Position numbers and translations under genes: made by a program. Below, in pieces: positions 25,186 through 34,559 of a stretch of 51,457 nucleotides of DNA. Numbering within the stretch: the first letter of the stretch is position 1; each line of letters begins with the position of its first letter. Below the pieces are notes generated by a model. That model was not told the origin of the DNA, searched no databases, and saw only the letters and a list, made by a program, of their open reading frames with translations. This DNA comes from JADJNW01 sp964517145 (GTDB taxonomy: Bacteria; Bacteroidota; Bacteroidia; Chitinophagales; Saprospiraceae): NCBI GenBank assembly GCA_964517145.1, contig CAZFBN010000022.1, forward strand, positions 1-51,457. The letters run 5' to 3'.

Positions 25186-25268
25186 TTTTATAAAAAATTT
25201 ATATTTTATAAAGTTGTATTTTAGAGAATATTTCGTCTGAGTAAAATTTTATGCTAAAAAATTAACAA

Positions 25269-25805
25269 TTAAATACGCTTGCGCATTGCCCAATCCCTAG
25301 TTGTAATAGCTCCATACTGAAAATCCACATACCCAAAATGCTCGAAGCCCCATTTCTCATAGAAGCGCAATGCCTGCTTATTTTCCACCCAAACCACCAG
25401 CCAAAGCCACTCATAGCCTTCTGTTTTTGCAAATTGTAAAATATGTTGTAATAAAAAATGCCCAATTTGCTGACCCCAGTATGCCTTTACTAAATAAATC
25501 CGATGCAACATTAAAGATTTTACATCCCTTAATAATTCATGCGTTCGATCCCAGCGAATCACCGAATAGCCCGCCAAGGCAGCACCTTTTTTCACCAAAA
25601 AAACTTTCACCTGCGGATGTTGCAGATCAGCGCTTACTTTTTCAAGTGTAAAGTTTTGCTGAATATACAATTCCATATTTTCCGTGTCCGTTTCATAAAA
25701 ATATGCCTCTCGGAAAGTTTGTTCGCCTAGGTCGCGCAGCAGCGCAGCTTGAGCAGCTTGCGCTTCGACAATTTCTAGTAGGGTTGGGTCGTTTGTTTGC
25801 ATCAT
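25269..25805 (-). CDS. GNAT-family N-acetyltransferase
   Basis: 178 residues, cytosolic. GNAT features: beta-strand VKVFLVKKGAALAGYSVIRW, the acetyl-CoA loop YLVKAYWGQQIGHFLLQ (variant of Q/RxxGxG/A), then WLWLVVWVENKQALRFYEKWGFEHFGYV, which is motif B with the conserved aromatic turn. It resembles the group that acetylates free amino groups of small molecules or protein N-termini; the acceptor is unknown. The start at 25805 has two Met codons in a row; either may be used. The 83-bp gap to the next gene on the same strand is A/T-rich and has no clear terminator. Confidence 0.85.
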   Translation of the reverse strand: MMQTNDPTLLEIVEAQAAQAALLRDLGEQTFREAYFYETDTENMELYIQQNFTLEKVSADLQHPQVKVFLVKKGAALAGYSVIRWDRTHELLRDVKSLMLHRIYLVKAYWGQQIGHFLLQHILQFAKTEGYEWLWLVVWVENKQALRFYEKWGFEHFGYVDFQYGAITTRDWAMRKRI

Positions 25806-25916
25806 TTAGCAATCTTATAAGTAAGCAACACCTTTATCGAAAAATGGTCTTTTTAAAAGATCGGACAAAATGTTATTTTGCATCCGCAAATGATTGTTTA
25901 CCTAAAACTCAAAGTT

Positions 25917-28103
25917 ATGAGAACTTTTTTAATGAAATTTCCCGATGTAACGTTTTTATTGTTCGCTGCAATGGCGTTCTTTGCAAGCTGCAATAAAGAT
26001 ACCGAACAAGCTTCAAAAGCAAGTGCTATGTACACCAAAACAGACCTTCAGGCTCCCACTGCCAAGAAAGTGGCAAAAGAACTGAGCACCCACGGCGATA
26101 ACCGTGTGGACAATTATTACTGGCTCAATGAGCGCGAAAATCCGGAGGTAGTGGCTTACCTCGAAGCCGAAAATACTTACAAAGATAAAATGCTCGAGCA
26201 CACCAAAGCTTTTCAGGAAAAGTTGTTTGAGGAAATGAAAGGACGGATTAAGGAAGACGACCAGAGTGTGCCTTACCTCGATAATGGTTATTACTACCTC
26301 ACGCGCTACGTGCAGGGCGGCGAGTACCCCATTTATGAGCGCAAAAAGGGCAGCCTGGATGCCAAAGCGGAGCTCTTGCTGAATGTCAATGACTTAGCAA
26401 AACCTTATGACTATTTTAATGTGACTGGATTATCGGTGAGCCCGGATAATAAAATTTTGGCGTATAATGAAGACACCTTGAGCCGTCGCATTTATACCAT
26501 GCGTTTTAAAAATTTAGAAACCGGTGAGCTGCTGCCCGACCAAATTCCTGGCATTGAGGGCTATGGCGCGGCTTGGGCGAATGACAACAAAACCTTGTTT
26601 TATGTGCGGAAAGACTTACAAACACTGCGTGGGTATAAAATTATGAAGCATAAGTTGGGTACGCCAACTGCAGAAGACCAGGAAATATTTTATGAAAAGG
26701 ATGAAACCTTTGACTTAGGCATTGGTAAAACCAAATCAAAAAAATACATTGTAATCGGCTCTTCTCAAACCCTTTCCCAGGAATATTGGGTGCTAGATGC
26801 CAACACACCGGATGGCAAATTCCGAGTCATCCAGCCACGCGAACGCAACCTGGAATACAGCATTGACCATTTTGGTGACAAATTTTATATTCGTACTAAT
26901 CTGGACGCCAAAAACTTCCGCCTGATGGAAACGCCCGAAGGCAAAACCAGCAAAGAAAACTGGAAGGAAGTCATTGCGCACCGCAGCGATGTATTGCTGG
27001 AAGGCATGGACATTTTTAAGGACTACCTGGTGCTGTCAGAACGCAAAAATGGGATCACCCAGATTCGCATTCGCCCTTGGAACGGCAGTGCAGAGCATTA
27101 CATTGATTTCCCGGAGGAGGCTTATGTTGCCTTTACTTCTGTTAATATGGAATTCGAGACCGATTTACTTCGCTTGAATTATCAATCCATGGCTACGCCG
27201 AATACGACATTTGATTACAACATGAAGTCGAAAACATTCAAGCAACTCAAGCAGCAGGAAGTATTGGGCGGTTTCAATCCGAAGGATTATGTCACAGAGC
27301 GCGCCTACGCTACTGCCCGCGACGGCGTGAAGGTGCCGATTTCCATCGTTTACAAAAAAGGCTTTGAAAAAAATGGCAAGGGTCCGCTACTTTTATATGC
27401 TTATGGTTCTTATGGGTATAGTACCGATCCTAGCTTTAGCTCCTCGCGCCTGAGTTTGTTGAATCGTGGCTTTGCTTTTGCCATCGCGCACATTCGCGGC
27501 GGGCAGGAAATGGGGCGCCAGTGGTACGAAGACGGCAAGTTATTAAAGAAAAAGAATACATTTAACGACTACATTGACTGTGCAGAATGGCTGATTCAAA
27601 ATAAATTTACCAATAAAGACAACCTTTATGCGCAGGGTGGCAGCGCAGGTGGCTTGCTGATGGGTGCGGTGGTGAATATGCGTCCAGACCTGTTCAAAGG
27701 AGTGATTGCGGCGGTGCCGTTTGTAGATGTGGTGACGACCATGCTCGACGAAAGCATTCCGCTGACCACGTTTGAATTTGATGAATGGGGCAATCCGAAG
27801 AACAAAGAATATTATGACTATATGAAGTCCTATTCTCCTTATGATAATGTGGAGGCAAAAGATTATCCGGCTATGCTGGTTACTACGGGCTTGCACGATT
27901 CGCAGGTGCAATACTGGGAACCCGCAAAATGGGTGGCTAAAATGCGCGAGATGAAAACCGATAAAAATCCACTTTTGCTGCACACCAACATGGAAGCCGG
28001 GCACGGCGGGGCGTCGGGGCGCTTCAAAGCATTGAAAGATGTGGCAATGCAGTATGCGTTTTTATTGGATTTGGCAGGAAAGAATGAGGAATTTAAAAAC
28101 TGA
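25917..28103 (+). CDS. ptrB: Oligopeptidase B (S9A prolyl oligopeptidase family), lipoprotein
   Basis: 728 residues from ATG 25917. A lipoprotein signal (FLLFAAMAFFASC) is followed by the OpdB N-terminal motif NRVDNYYWLNERENPEV, a seven-blade propeller, then the catalytic alpha/beta-hydrolase domain. Triad: S576 in GGSAGG, Asp in GLHDSQVQYWEPAKW, His in NMEAGHGGASGRF. The wording of the last two is diagnostic of oligopeptidase B, which cleaves short peptides after Arg/Lys. An extracytoplasmic lipoprotein form is common in Bacteroidota. Upstream in-frame starts (25878, 25890) would bury the signal peptide and were rejected; 25932 is also possible. Confidence 0.92.
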   Translation: MRTFLMKFPDVTFLLFAAMAFFASCNKDTEQASKASAMYTKTDLQAPTAKKVAKELSTHGDNRVDNYYWLNERENPEVVAYLEAENTYKDKMLEHTKAFQEKLFEEMKGRIKEDDQSVPYLDNGYYYLTRYVQGGEYPIYERKKGSLDAKAELLLNVNDLAKPYDYFNVTGLSVSPDNKILAYNEDTLSRRIYTMRFKNLETGELLPDQIPGIEGYGAAWANDNKTLFYVRKDLQTLRGYKIMKHKLGTPTAEDQEIFYEKDETFDLGIGKTKSKKYIVIGSSQTLSQEYWVLDANTPDGKFRVIQPRERNLEYSIDHFGDKFYIRTNLDAKNFRLMETPEGKTSKENWKEVIAHRSDVLLEGMDIFKDYLVLSERKNGITQIRIRPWNGSAEHYIDFPEEAYVAFTSVNMEFETDLLRLNYQSMATPNTTFDYNMKSKTFKQLKQQEVLGGFNPKDYVTERAYATARDGVKVPISIVYKKGFEKNGKGPLLLYAYGSYGYSTDPSFSSSRLSLLNRGFAFAIAHIRGGQEMGRQWYEDGKLLKKKNTFNDYIDCAEWLIQNKFTNKDNLYAQGGSAGGLLMGAVVNMRPDLFKGVIAAVPFVDVVTTMLDESIPLTTFEFDEWGNPKNKEYYDYMKSYSPYDNVEAKDYPAMLVTTGLHDSQVQYWEPAKWVAKMREMKTDKNPLLLHTNMEAGHGGASGRFKALKDVAMQYAFLLDLAGKNEEFKN

Positions 28104-28195
28104 TACTATTTTGTAAACAAGCTGGAGACTGGTGAGCGTTAAGCGGTGTTGATAATCGAGCTATTGTAAGAAAATAAATACATCTTTATTTTTTG

Positions 28196-28241
28196 AAACA
28201 GGCTTAGGAGATTTTAATAATTTCCTAAGCCTGTTTTCTTT
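28196..28241 (+). terminator. Intrinsic terminator downstream of ptrB
   Basis: A perfect 14-bp stem AAACAGGCTTAGGA / TCCTAAGCCTGTTT (28196-28209 with 28223-28236) with a 13-nt loop, followed by TCTTT. It lies 92 bp after the ptrB stop. Confidence 0.8.
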
Positions 28242-28354
28242 AAAAGGTGCATACTAAGCTGTCCTTATGTGTCTAAGGTGGTTAAAAAGCACCGATTTAG
28301 CTGCGCTAAATCCATCATTCACGTCATATTACTAACAAGGATGATAAAATTGGG

Positions 28355-28564
28355 GGCAATTTCGCTGGCATTGCCGGCAATCTTGACAAAAAGGAGGGCA
28401 TTTTTAGCAGCATTGGTGGCAATACTGGCAATTTTGGAGGCATTTTTCACCCTATTGGCGGTAAAATTGATAAGATTGGAGGCATTTTTCACCCTATTGG
28501 CGGCAATAGCGACAAAATGGGAGGCAATATTGGTAACATTGCCGGCAATAGCGCTAAAAATGCA
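28355..28564. repeat. Ten tandem 21-bp degenerate repeats with open frames on both strands
   Basis: Ten units of exactly 21 bp, nearly all beginning GGCA (one GGTA). Two units are identical (GGCATTTTTCACCCTATTGGC at 28439 and 28481), giving a 42-bp higher-order period. Because 21 is a multiple of 3, each frame gives a 7-residue repeat. One + frame reads GGIFHPIGGKIDKIGGI and stays open to TAA 28610, but has no ATG upstream. Another + frame (from GTG 28269) reads LEAFFTLLA. The minus strand reads NRVKNASNLI from GTG 28576. It could be a small heptad-repeat protein gene or a non-coding minisatellite; I cannot tell which strand, if any, is translated. Confidence 0.75.
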
Positions 28565-28675
28565 GTAGGAATGCACAGACCGGTAGAGATTTTATCACAT
28601 TTTGGCTTCTAATTAAGTAAAAAGACGTCTATAACTTTACTTAACCACAAGGCTTCACCAAGCACATAAAGGAAA

Positions 28676-28720
28676 GATAAGTAAGTAATAATCCTTTTGA
28701 AGATTCATTACTTACTTATC
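28676..28720 (-). terminator. Hairpin downstream of the T9SS giant gene
   Basis: GATAAGTAAGTAAT (28676-28689) pairs perfectly with ATTACTTACTTATC (28707-28720), 12 bp past the stop of the minus-strand gene. On that strand it is followed by TTTCCTTT. Confidence 0.65.
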
Positions 28721-28732
28721 ATAACCTTCGCT

Positions 28733-31700
28733 TTATCGAATCAAAGTAACATCGCCTTTACTGCGAAAACCCGTCAGTTCTGCGCCACTTGGCGAACGCA
28801 GCCGGATGATGTAAACATACACATCCGATGGGGCATTATTGCCATTGTGTTTGCCATCCCAACCTTGAGTCGGGTTGTCATTGTTATAAACCAATTGACC
28901 CCAACGATTCCAAACTTTAAATTCTATGATTTCTACGGTTCCCTGAGCGACAAAGTTGAAAAAATCATTTTTACCGTCCCCGTTTGGTGTAAAGGCGTTT
29001 GGAACTTGAACACTCACCTTGTTAATATCAACAGAAATAGAATCGCTGCTGACACAGGCGTTGGCAGCCGTGATCTCCACGCTATATTGAGTAGGGTCAG
29101 CCTCAGGATTATGCTGTATCTGAGCACTATTGCCACTGATGGATTCGCCATTGGCGAACCAGCGATAAGTAGCGCCCGCAGGGCTAGCTGGAATGGTCAC
29201 GGCAGTAAGCGTCACTTGTTGACCTTCATAAACGGAGTCTGGATCAACCTGAATTTCATCAATAAAAATAGATTCCTGCACATCTACATTTACCTCTTTC
29301 GTGATCGAACCGCAATTATTGCCATAAATATAAATCAGTCGAACACGCGTATCTTGGGTTAAGCCACTGAAGTTCAAATTAGCACCCGTGCTGAATTGCC
29401 CATTCACTTCCCATTGATAATTTCCTTGAGCACCGGCAGGCGTAGTTGTCCCTACGGCGGTTAAATTCAGGATTTCATTTTGGCAAATCGTGCTATCGCC
29501 TGTGATCGTTACATTGGCGCTGATGACAGTGACGGTCACTTGTTTTTGAACAGGCGTACAGCCGCCATTCGATGCGGATAAAGTATAAGTGGTAGTCTGA
29601 GCTGGCGAAACCGTCAGCAAAGGATTGGTACTCTGGAAATTCGGATTGGTTGAAGAAGTCCATCTATACGTCACACCCGGCAAGGCAATTCGATTCAATT
29701 GTACCGCTTGGTTCGCACAAATAACGGTGTCTGGCGTCAGCGTAAGAACAGGATTTGGTAAAATGCGAATAACGGCAGAATCATTCAACACACCTGGGCA
29801 GGCTGCCAATTCTACCGCTACTTTGTAAACCGTAGAATCTGTCGGCGTAGCTACCGGATTAGGGCAATCGTTGCAACTTAGTTCTGCGCCTTCCCAGCGA
29901 ATGCTCTTTAATTGAGCCGTGGTGGCAATATTTAATTGAACCGATTGACCAGGGCAAATCGTTGTGTCGCTTGGAATGACATCAATCGTACCTGCCTCGA
30001 TGACATTGACCAAAACGGTATCTCTCACAATTCCGCAATTATTACCATAGGTATAAATGAGTACAAATCGGGTATTGGCTTGTAAATTAGGAACCGTCAC
30101 CGTTTCACCAACTTCCTGGAAAGAAGTGCCAAGCCCGCGCCAAGTGAAGGTTTCCTGAACGCCATCGGGCGCCGTAGGATTCGCATTCAATGTAACCGAA
30201 CTGCCTTTGCAAATTGTAGCAGGATCAGCGGTGGCGTTCACTGTGGCAGGTTGAATCACGTTGATCGTGACTTGCCCTTCTACCGGATCACAATTGCCCG
30301 CTTGCGCAACAACTTTATACGTCGTGGTTTGAGCGGGTGAAACGCTCAGCAAAGGATTGTTGCTGGTGAAATTCGGATCGGTCGAGGAAGTCCAGGTATA
30401 AGTGACACCCGGCGTAGCCACACTGTTCAATTGAACAGAATCACCTCGACAGAGCTGGGTTCGATTGGTTAGATTCAATCCAGGAATAGCGACTTTCACG
30501 CTTGTAGTTCCCGAACCTGGACAGCCTTGGTATTCTACTTTTAAAGTGTAAGTAGTGCTGGCAATAACGGTAGCCGTAGGCTCCAAACAATCGGTACAGC
30601 TCAAGTTGGTAGCAGGTTCCCACATAGGCTTCTCCACATCGGATGGCGTGGTTTTTACTGTAAATTTCACGCGCTCACCCGGACAAACCGTTGTATCCGA
30701 AGGCATGATTTCTACCATTGGAATCGGATTAACCGTTACATCCGCGTAGGCACTATCCACGCACACGCCGCTAGTGGTAATGCGGTAGTAACGCGTGGTG
30801 GTATCCGCCTGAATCACCATATTATATAAGGAGTCTGGTGTTTGCTGTCCATTCGCAGGCACCCATTCAAATTCAATATTTGGAAAATCTTTGGGTTCGT
30901 ACAATTCAGAAGTCAACAAAATCAAGCTACCTTGACACACTGTGGTATCGCCGGGCATAATCGCCAAATTGGATGGCAGCGAGTCCACAAGCACCACGAG
31001 CGTATCCATGCGCACGCAACCCTGAGACGTCACCGTAGCAATGTAAGTAGTGGCACGATCAGGCAACAACGTAAGCGTGTTTTGAATGGTATCTCTGAAC
31101 AAACCATCAGTGGACGCAAAAGCGACCAGGGTGTTGGCAGGCACCACGTTTAAATTGACTTGCAAGGGTATGCCACGACAAACCTGAACCGTATCTTCCA
31201 GTTGAATGTCAATATCAATCGGGGTTATGGTTACATTCACCGTATCATTCACAATACAAACGCCATTTCCACGAGCGGCTGTCAGCACGTAAGCGCCTGT
31301 ATTTGTTGGGAAAGCCAGCGTATTCGGGTTGGTTTTATCCTGTATAATTTCTGGACCCGTCCATTCATACATTACATCGTCTTCAACCACAATATTTGCC
31401 AATCGAACCGGCGATTCCTGACAAACCGAAGTATCCGATGCCAATTCAATAATGGGTTTTGCAAAAACCGTGACCGTCACACTATCTATCGAAGCCAAGG
31501 GACAAGTGGCGTTGGTAGCACGCAAAATGTAGGTAGTCGTTTGAGTAGGTGTCACTTGCGGATTTGCATCTGTGGAGGTAAAACCTGCTGGATTAGACGT
31601 CCAACTATACACAACCCCATCGGTAGCAGCGCCACCTAAATTAACCGTCGTGCCCGCGCAAATGCTTCTATCTTCCTGAATGTTGAAAACAGGCGCCGTT

Positions 31701-34039
31701 TCTGCTCGTACTGTGATGTTGACGGTGTCTCGCAACGTACAACCTGGTGCTGTCAAGGTGACAATCAAGCTGTAAGTACCAGGCGTAGGTGTGGTAATGG
31801 TTGGACTCGAACAATCGGTACAACTTAATTCAATATTGGCGGGAACCGTCCAGCTATAAGTAGCGTTTTCAAATGGCTCGCCCACTTTTAAATCAAATTT
31901 TTCACCTCGACAAACAGTCAAATCAGGTCCGGCGTCCAAGTCAAACACGCGAACCGTTACTGAAATGGTATCCTGATAACAAACCGCTTTTACCAAAGCA
32001 CGATATTCCGTAGTTTGCAAAGGTTTTGCAACGGGATTTGGGCAATCGTTGCAAGATAAAGTAGCAGTGTCATTCAACCAGAGGATAGAACTGATCGGTG
32101 ATTCAATTAAAATACGAACCGAATCGCCCAAACAAACTGCCGTATCACCTGCCACGACCTCTGCGGGCAATTGTTCTAAAACCGGCGGATCAGAAGGTGA
32201 CCAATCAATCGCTACGCCTTGATCGCCAATCAGGTTTTCCCAGTCGTTTATCAAAACTACATACACCTGCCCTTTTTGGGTTTGAATGGTACTCACATAA
32301 TCGTCTCCATCTGCACCGGCATCGCTGGCGTCTTCTCCACAGTCATACCTGTCTGTGATGGAGTAATCTTCTTCCGGGTGCGTATCGGTCAAACCCGTAG
32401 GACCAGAAGTCGGCGACCAGGAACTACGAATGGGTTGATTATTGCGAATAAAATTAATCACCTCTTGCGGTGTGCCGCATACTTGGTCTTGTGAGAATGG
32501 TCCCCAGACATTAAAATCCAAATCAGAAAGCGTATCAGGATTCGCGCTGTTCAATATAAATCCAAAACGTCCATCTGCTTGTGACTGAATGGTAAACCAA
32601 TAAAAATTAGGCTCTACCCCGAAGCCAAGCCAGCAGCCATTGTTCACATCCTCTTCAATTTGCATATCCTGAAATCCATCTTCAAAATCAAAAACGGTGG
32701 GCAAGCCATCCAGGCGTACACAACCATTCAAAGGATTGCACAAGGCGTTGACCAACGCAGGCGAGATAGCGCAAGTCGTTTCTTCAATGCTTATATTAAA
32801 AGGTGTACACCCTTTTCCATTTGCAACGACAATGTAATAAGTACCTGCCGACAATAAATTAGCAGAAGTGATCTTTCCGCTGCTGCTACGTGCTACGCAA
32901 TTTGTGCCGTTTGCCGTGGGCAACCCATCTAAAATCACAATGCCTGTCTCCTCCGCAGCGCCTGTTACATTCACGCTAATGCAAGTATTGCCTGGCGCAT
33001 TGTAAGTATAAACATATTCCGGTCCGTTCAAAAAATCGTCGGAAGCACAAGGCGAATTCGCAGTGGTCGAAGCGGATTCACAAGTGCTTGCGCTTTCAGA
33101 AAAAGGTAAACTACCAACTTGCACCGGATTTCCAAAACTACGATTTTCACAGGCGGTCGCCGAGCACTGCCAATTGAGCTTAAAACCAGCAAAATTTGCA
33201 AGAAAATCCGATTGAAAACGCACCGTAACACACTGAGTGGAAGCATGGATTCGGAAATTAGAACCAATATCCTGCCCCTCTACTCTAGCCAAAATTGGCG
33301 CAGAGGTATTGTTACCAGCATAAAAAGTAAGCGCATCTCCAAAAAAACCTAAAATCGTCGGCTCAATATCGTATTCTTCCAGGTTGATTTCAATGCAAGC
33401 ATGCGGTTCTGAAGGACAAATGGTAAATGTTAAATCCTCTAAAAGTCCATAATCGCCATCGGCACCACCTGAATCGTACAGCGTACCCGAGCAAGCAGTG
33501 GTGTTGGAGGCATCTCCCATGTTGATAGCAGGGATAAACGGTTGCACGCAAATGTTAAAATCACCCGCGTTAGGCGTAGCCGAAGGCGTGTAATCATTGA
33601 CCCGGAGGTAGTAAGTTACATTCGGAGTCAAATTCATAACATCCAGCTTCAATTCTGAATTGCCGTTTGTAGAAGAAGCGCAGGCAATTTGTGACAATCC
33701 GGTGCAAGTGCCCCGATACACCGCCACCTGTGGATTCACCAGCGCTTTGGCATTCGAGCCATTGGCTATCCCTTTTACCGTAATGGTCGCCTCGCGCGTA
33801 TCGGGAAGCGTGGTAAAAGTAAACCAGACATCTCGCTGCGTCGTGCCTCCATTGAAGCAGGAAGGACTGTTGTTGGTGCCAATATTTGTGTTAGTCGCCC
33901 CGATATTGCTAAAAACGGTGTTTGAACATGTAGGCGAAAAACTTAATTGAACTGCCCCACTACAATCATCATTTGCAGGCTGGGCATAAGCGATTAGTGT
34001 TCCTAGTACCAAGAAAAACAGGGGTAAAACTGCTCTCAT
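28733..34039 (-). CDS. Giant secreted multi-domain protein with type-B T9SS C-terminal sorting domain
   Basis: 1768 residues. The signal peptide MRAVLPLFFLVLGTLIAYAQ leads into PANDDCSGAVQL, typical of Saprospiria surface proteins, and two or three CUB/PPC-like beta domains (to about 600). A long array of Ig/PKD-like modules (about 620-1660) follows. Their conserved starts (DTTVCPGERV, DTTICPGQSV) alternate with LSCNDCPNPVA or YTWTSSTDPNF ends. The last 90 residues (VPNAFTPNGDGKNDFF, WNRWGQLVYNN, GWDGKHNG, DVYVYIIRL) are the gliding-motility-associated/type-B sorting domain recognised by the type IX secretion system. It is probably an adhesin or matrix protein at the cell surface. Ligand unknown. 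Confidence 0.93.
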   Translation of the reverse strand: MRAVLPLFFLVLGTLIAYAQPANDDCSGAVQLSFSPTCSNTVFSNIGATNTNIGTNNSPSCFNGGTTQRDVWFTFTTLPDTREATITVKGIANGSNAKALVNPQVAVYRGTCTGLSQIACASSTNGNSELKLDVMNLTPNVTYYLRVNDYTPSATPNAGDFNICVQPFIPAINMGDASNTTACSGTLYDSGGADGDYGLLEDLTFTICPSEPHACIEINLEEYDIEPTILGFFGDALTFYAGNNTSAPILARVEGQDIGSNFRIHASTQCVTVRFQSDFLANFAGFKLNWQCSATACENRSFGNPVQVGSLPFSESASTCESASTTANSPCASDDFLNGPEYVYTYNAPGNTCISVNVTGAAEETGIVILDGLPTANGTNCVARSSSGKITSANLLSAGTYYIVVANGKGCTPFNISIEETTCAISPALVNALCNPLNGCVRLDGLPTVFDFEDGFQDMQIEEDVNNGCWLGFGVEPNFYWFTIQSQADGRFGFILNSANPDTLSDLDFNVWGPFSQDQVCGTPQEVINFIRNNQPIRSSWSPTSGPTGLTDTHPEEDYSITDRYDCGEDASDAGADGDDYVSTIQTQKGQVYVVLINDWENLIGDQGVAIDWSPSDPPVLEQLPAEVVAGDTAVCLGDSVRILIESPISSILWLNDTATLSCNDCPNPVAKPLQTTEYRALVKAVCYQDTISVTVRVFDLDAGPDLTVCRGEKFDLKVGEPFENATYSWTVPANIELSCTDCSSPTITTPTPGTYSLIVTLTAPGCTLRDTVNITVRAETAPVFNIQEDRSICAGTTVNLGGAATDGVVYSWTSNPAGFTSTDANPQVTPTQTTTYILRATNATCPLASIDSVTVTVFAKPIIELASDTSVCQESPVRLANIVVEDDVMYEWTGPEIIQDKTNPNTLAFPTNTGAYVLTAARGNGVCIVNDTVNVTITPIDIDIQLEDTVQVCRGIPLQVNLNVVPANTLVAFASTDGLFRDTIQNTLTLLPDRATTYIATVTSQGCVRMDTLVVLVDSLPSNLAIMPGDTTVCQGSLILLTSELYEPKDFPNIEFEWVPANGQQTPDSLYNMVIQADTTTRYYRITTSGVCVDSAYADVTVNPIPMVEIMPSDTTVCPGERVKFTVKTTPSDVEKPMWEPATNLSCTDCLEPTATVIASTTYTLKVEYQGCPGSGTTSVKVAIPGLNLTNRTQLCRGDSVQLNSVATPGVTYTWTSSTDPNFTSNNPLLSVSPAQTTTYKVVAQAGNCDPVEGQVTINVIQPATVNATADPATICKGSSVTLNANPTAPDGVQETFTWRGLGTSFQEVGETVTVPNLQANTRFVLIYTYGNNCGIVRDTVLVNVIEAGTIDVIPSDTTICPGQSVQLNIATTAQLKSIRWEGAELSCNDCPNPVATPTDSTVYKVAVELAACPGVLNDSAVIRILPNPVLTLTPDTVICANQAVQLNRIALPGVTYRWTSSTNPNFQSTNPLLTVSPAQTTTYTLSASNGGCTPVQKQVTVTVISANVTITGDSTICQNEILNLTAVGTTTPAGAQGNYQWEVNGQFSTGANLNFSGLTQDTRVRLIYIYGNNCGSITKEVNVDVQESIFIDEIQVDPDSVYEGQQVTLTAVTIPASPAGATYRWFANGESISGNSAQIQHNPEADPTQYSVEITAANACVSSDSISVDINKVSVQVPNAFTPNGDGKNDFFNFVAQGTVEIIEFKVWNRWGQLVYNNDNPTQGWDGKHNGNNAPSDVYVYIIRLRSPSGAELTGFRSKGDVTLIR

Positions 34040-34086
34040 TATCCTTTGTTTGTTTGGAATTAACCTTTGGTTTCAAATGAATTGAC

Positions 34087-34094
34087 CAAAAATA
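34087..34094 (-). promoter_or_regulatory. -7 box of the giant T9SS gene
   Basis: TATTTTTG on the minus strand is a perfect TAnnTTTG match, giving a leader of about 40 nt. No TTG is evident at -33. Confidence 0.45.
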
Positions 34095-34222
34095 AGCAAA
34101 TTTTGTACCTAGAGGCATTCCTGCCTAACATTTTAATTCACAGACCTAAGATTTGGGTAAGAAAACGACAAAATAGCAGTGTTTTTTAGAATCAGTTTCA
34201 TCTAATTTGTTTTTTAAAAAAT

Positions 34223-34430
34223 GAAGTTGTTTAAAATTAAAGATTTTATTTAATATATAAACTAGCTGGTATCTTTGATAAAGCACCTAATTTCGCCACG
34301 AAGGCACCAAAACACTAAATCTCACAAAAGTTTTGTGTAAAATTTGTGCCTTCGTGTTTTTGTGGCAGATTGCAAAAACGGTTCATTTATTGACTGATAT
34401 TAAAATTTTTTATCAATTTTAAACAAGTTC
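34223..34430. repeat. MITE-like element, copy 1 (about 208 bp)
   Basis: The ends form a 16-bp terminal inverted repeat with one mismatch: GAAGTTGTTTAAAATT (34223-34238) and AATTTTAAACAAGTTC (34415-34430). The centre folds into an 11-bp stem CACGAAGGCAC/GTGCCTTCGTG (34297-34307 with 34346-34356) enclosing a small palindrome CACAAAAGTTTTGTG. A second copy with the same order of blocks lies at 51209-51402. It sits between two divergent genes and codes for nothing recognisable. Confidence 0.8.
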
Positions 34431-34476
34431 AAAGTCTCATTTATACAAATTTCAATTCAAACCTATCAATTTATGT

Positions 34477-34484
34477 TATATTTG
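34477..34484 (+). promoter_or_regulatory. -7 box before the UDP-glucuronate decarboxylase gene
   Basis: TATATTTG is a perfect match to TAnnTTTG, 75 nt before the GTG start. No clear -33 TTG. Confidence 0.4.
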
Positions 34485-34559
34485 CAACAAATATGAATTG
34501 TAGGCATCAATTCCTGTTGTTCATACTGACATTTAACACAGAAATTAAAAACTTACCAA

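Larger units (their letters stand above)
28104..28732. other. 629-bp region without a firm gene
   Basis: It contains the ptrB terminator, a small perfect palindrome GATTTAGC-TGC-GCTAAATC near 28300, the 21-bp repeat array, a stretch TTAACCACAAGGCTTCACC near 28640 that resembles common dispersed repeats, and the hairpin at 28676-28720. Confidence 0.6.

Noticed and set aside
28697..29362. 221-residue + strand open frame opposite the T9SS sorting domain
   Set aside because: The opposite strand carries a clear type-B sorting domain; this frame has no recognisable pattern.
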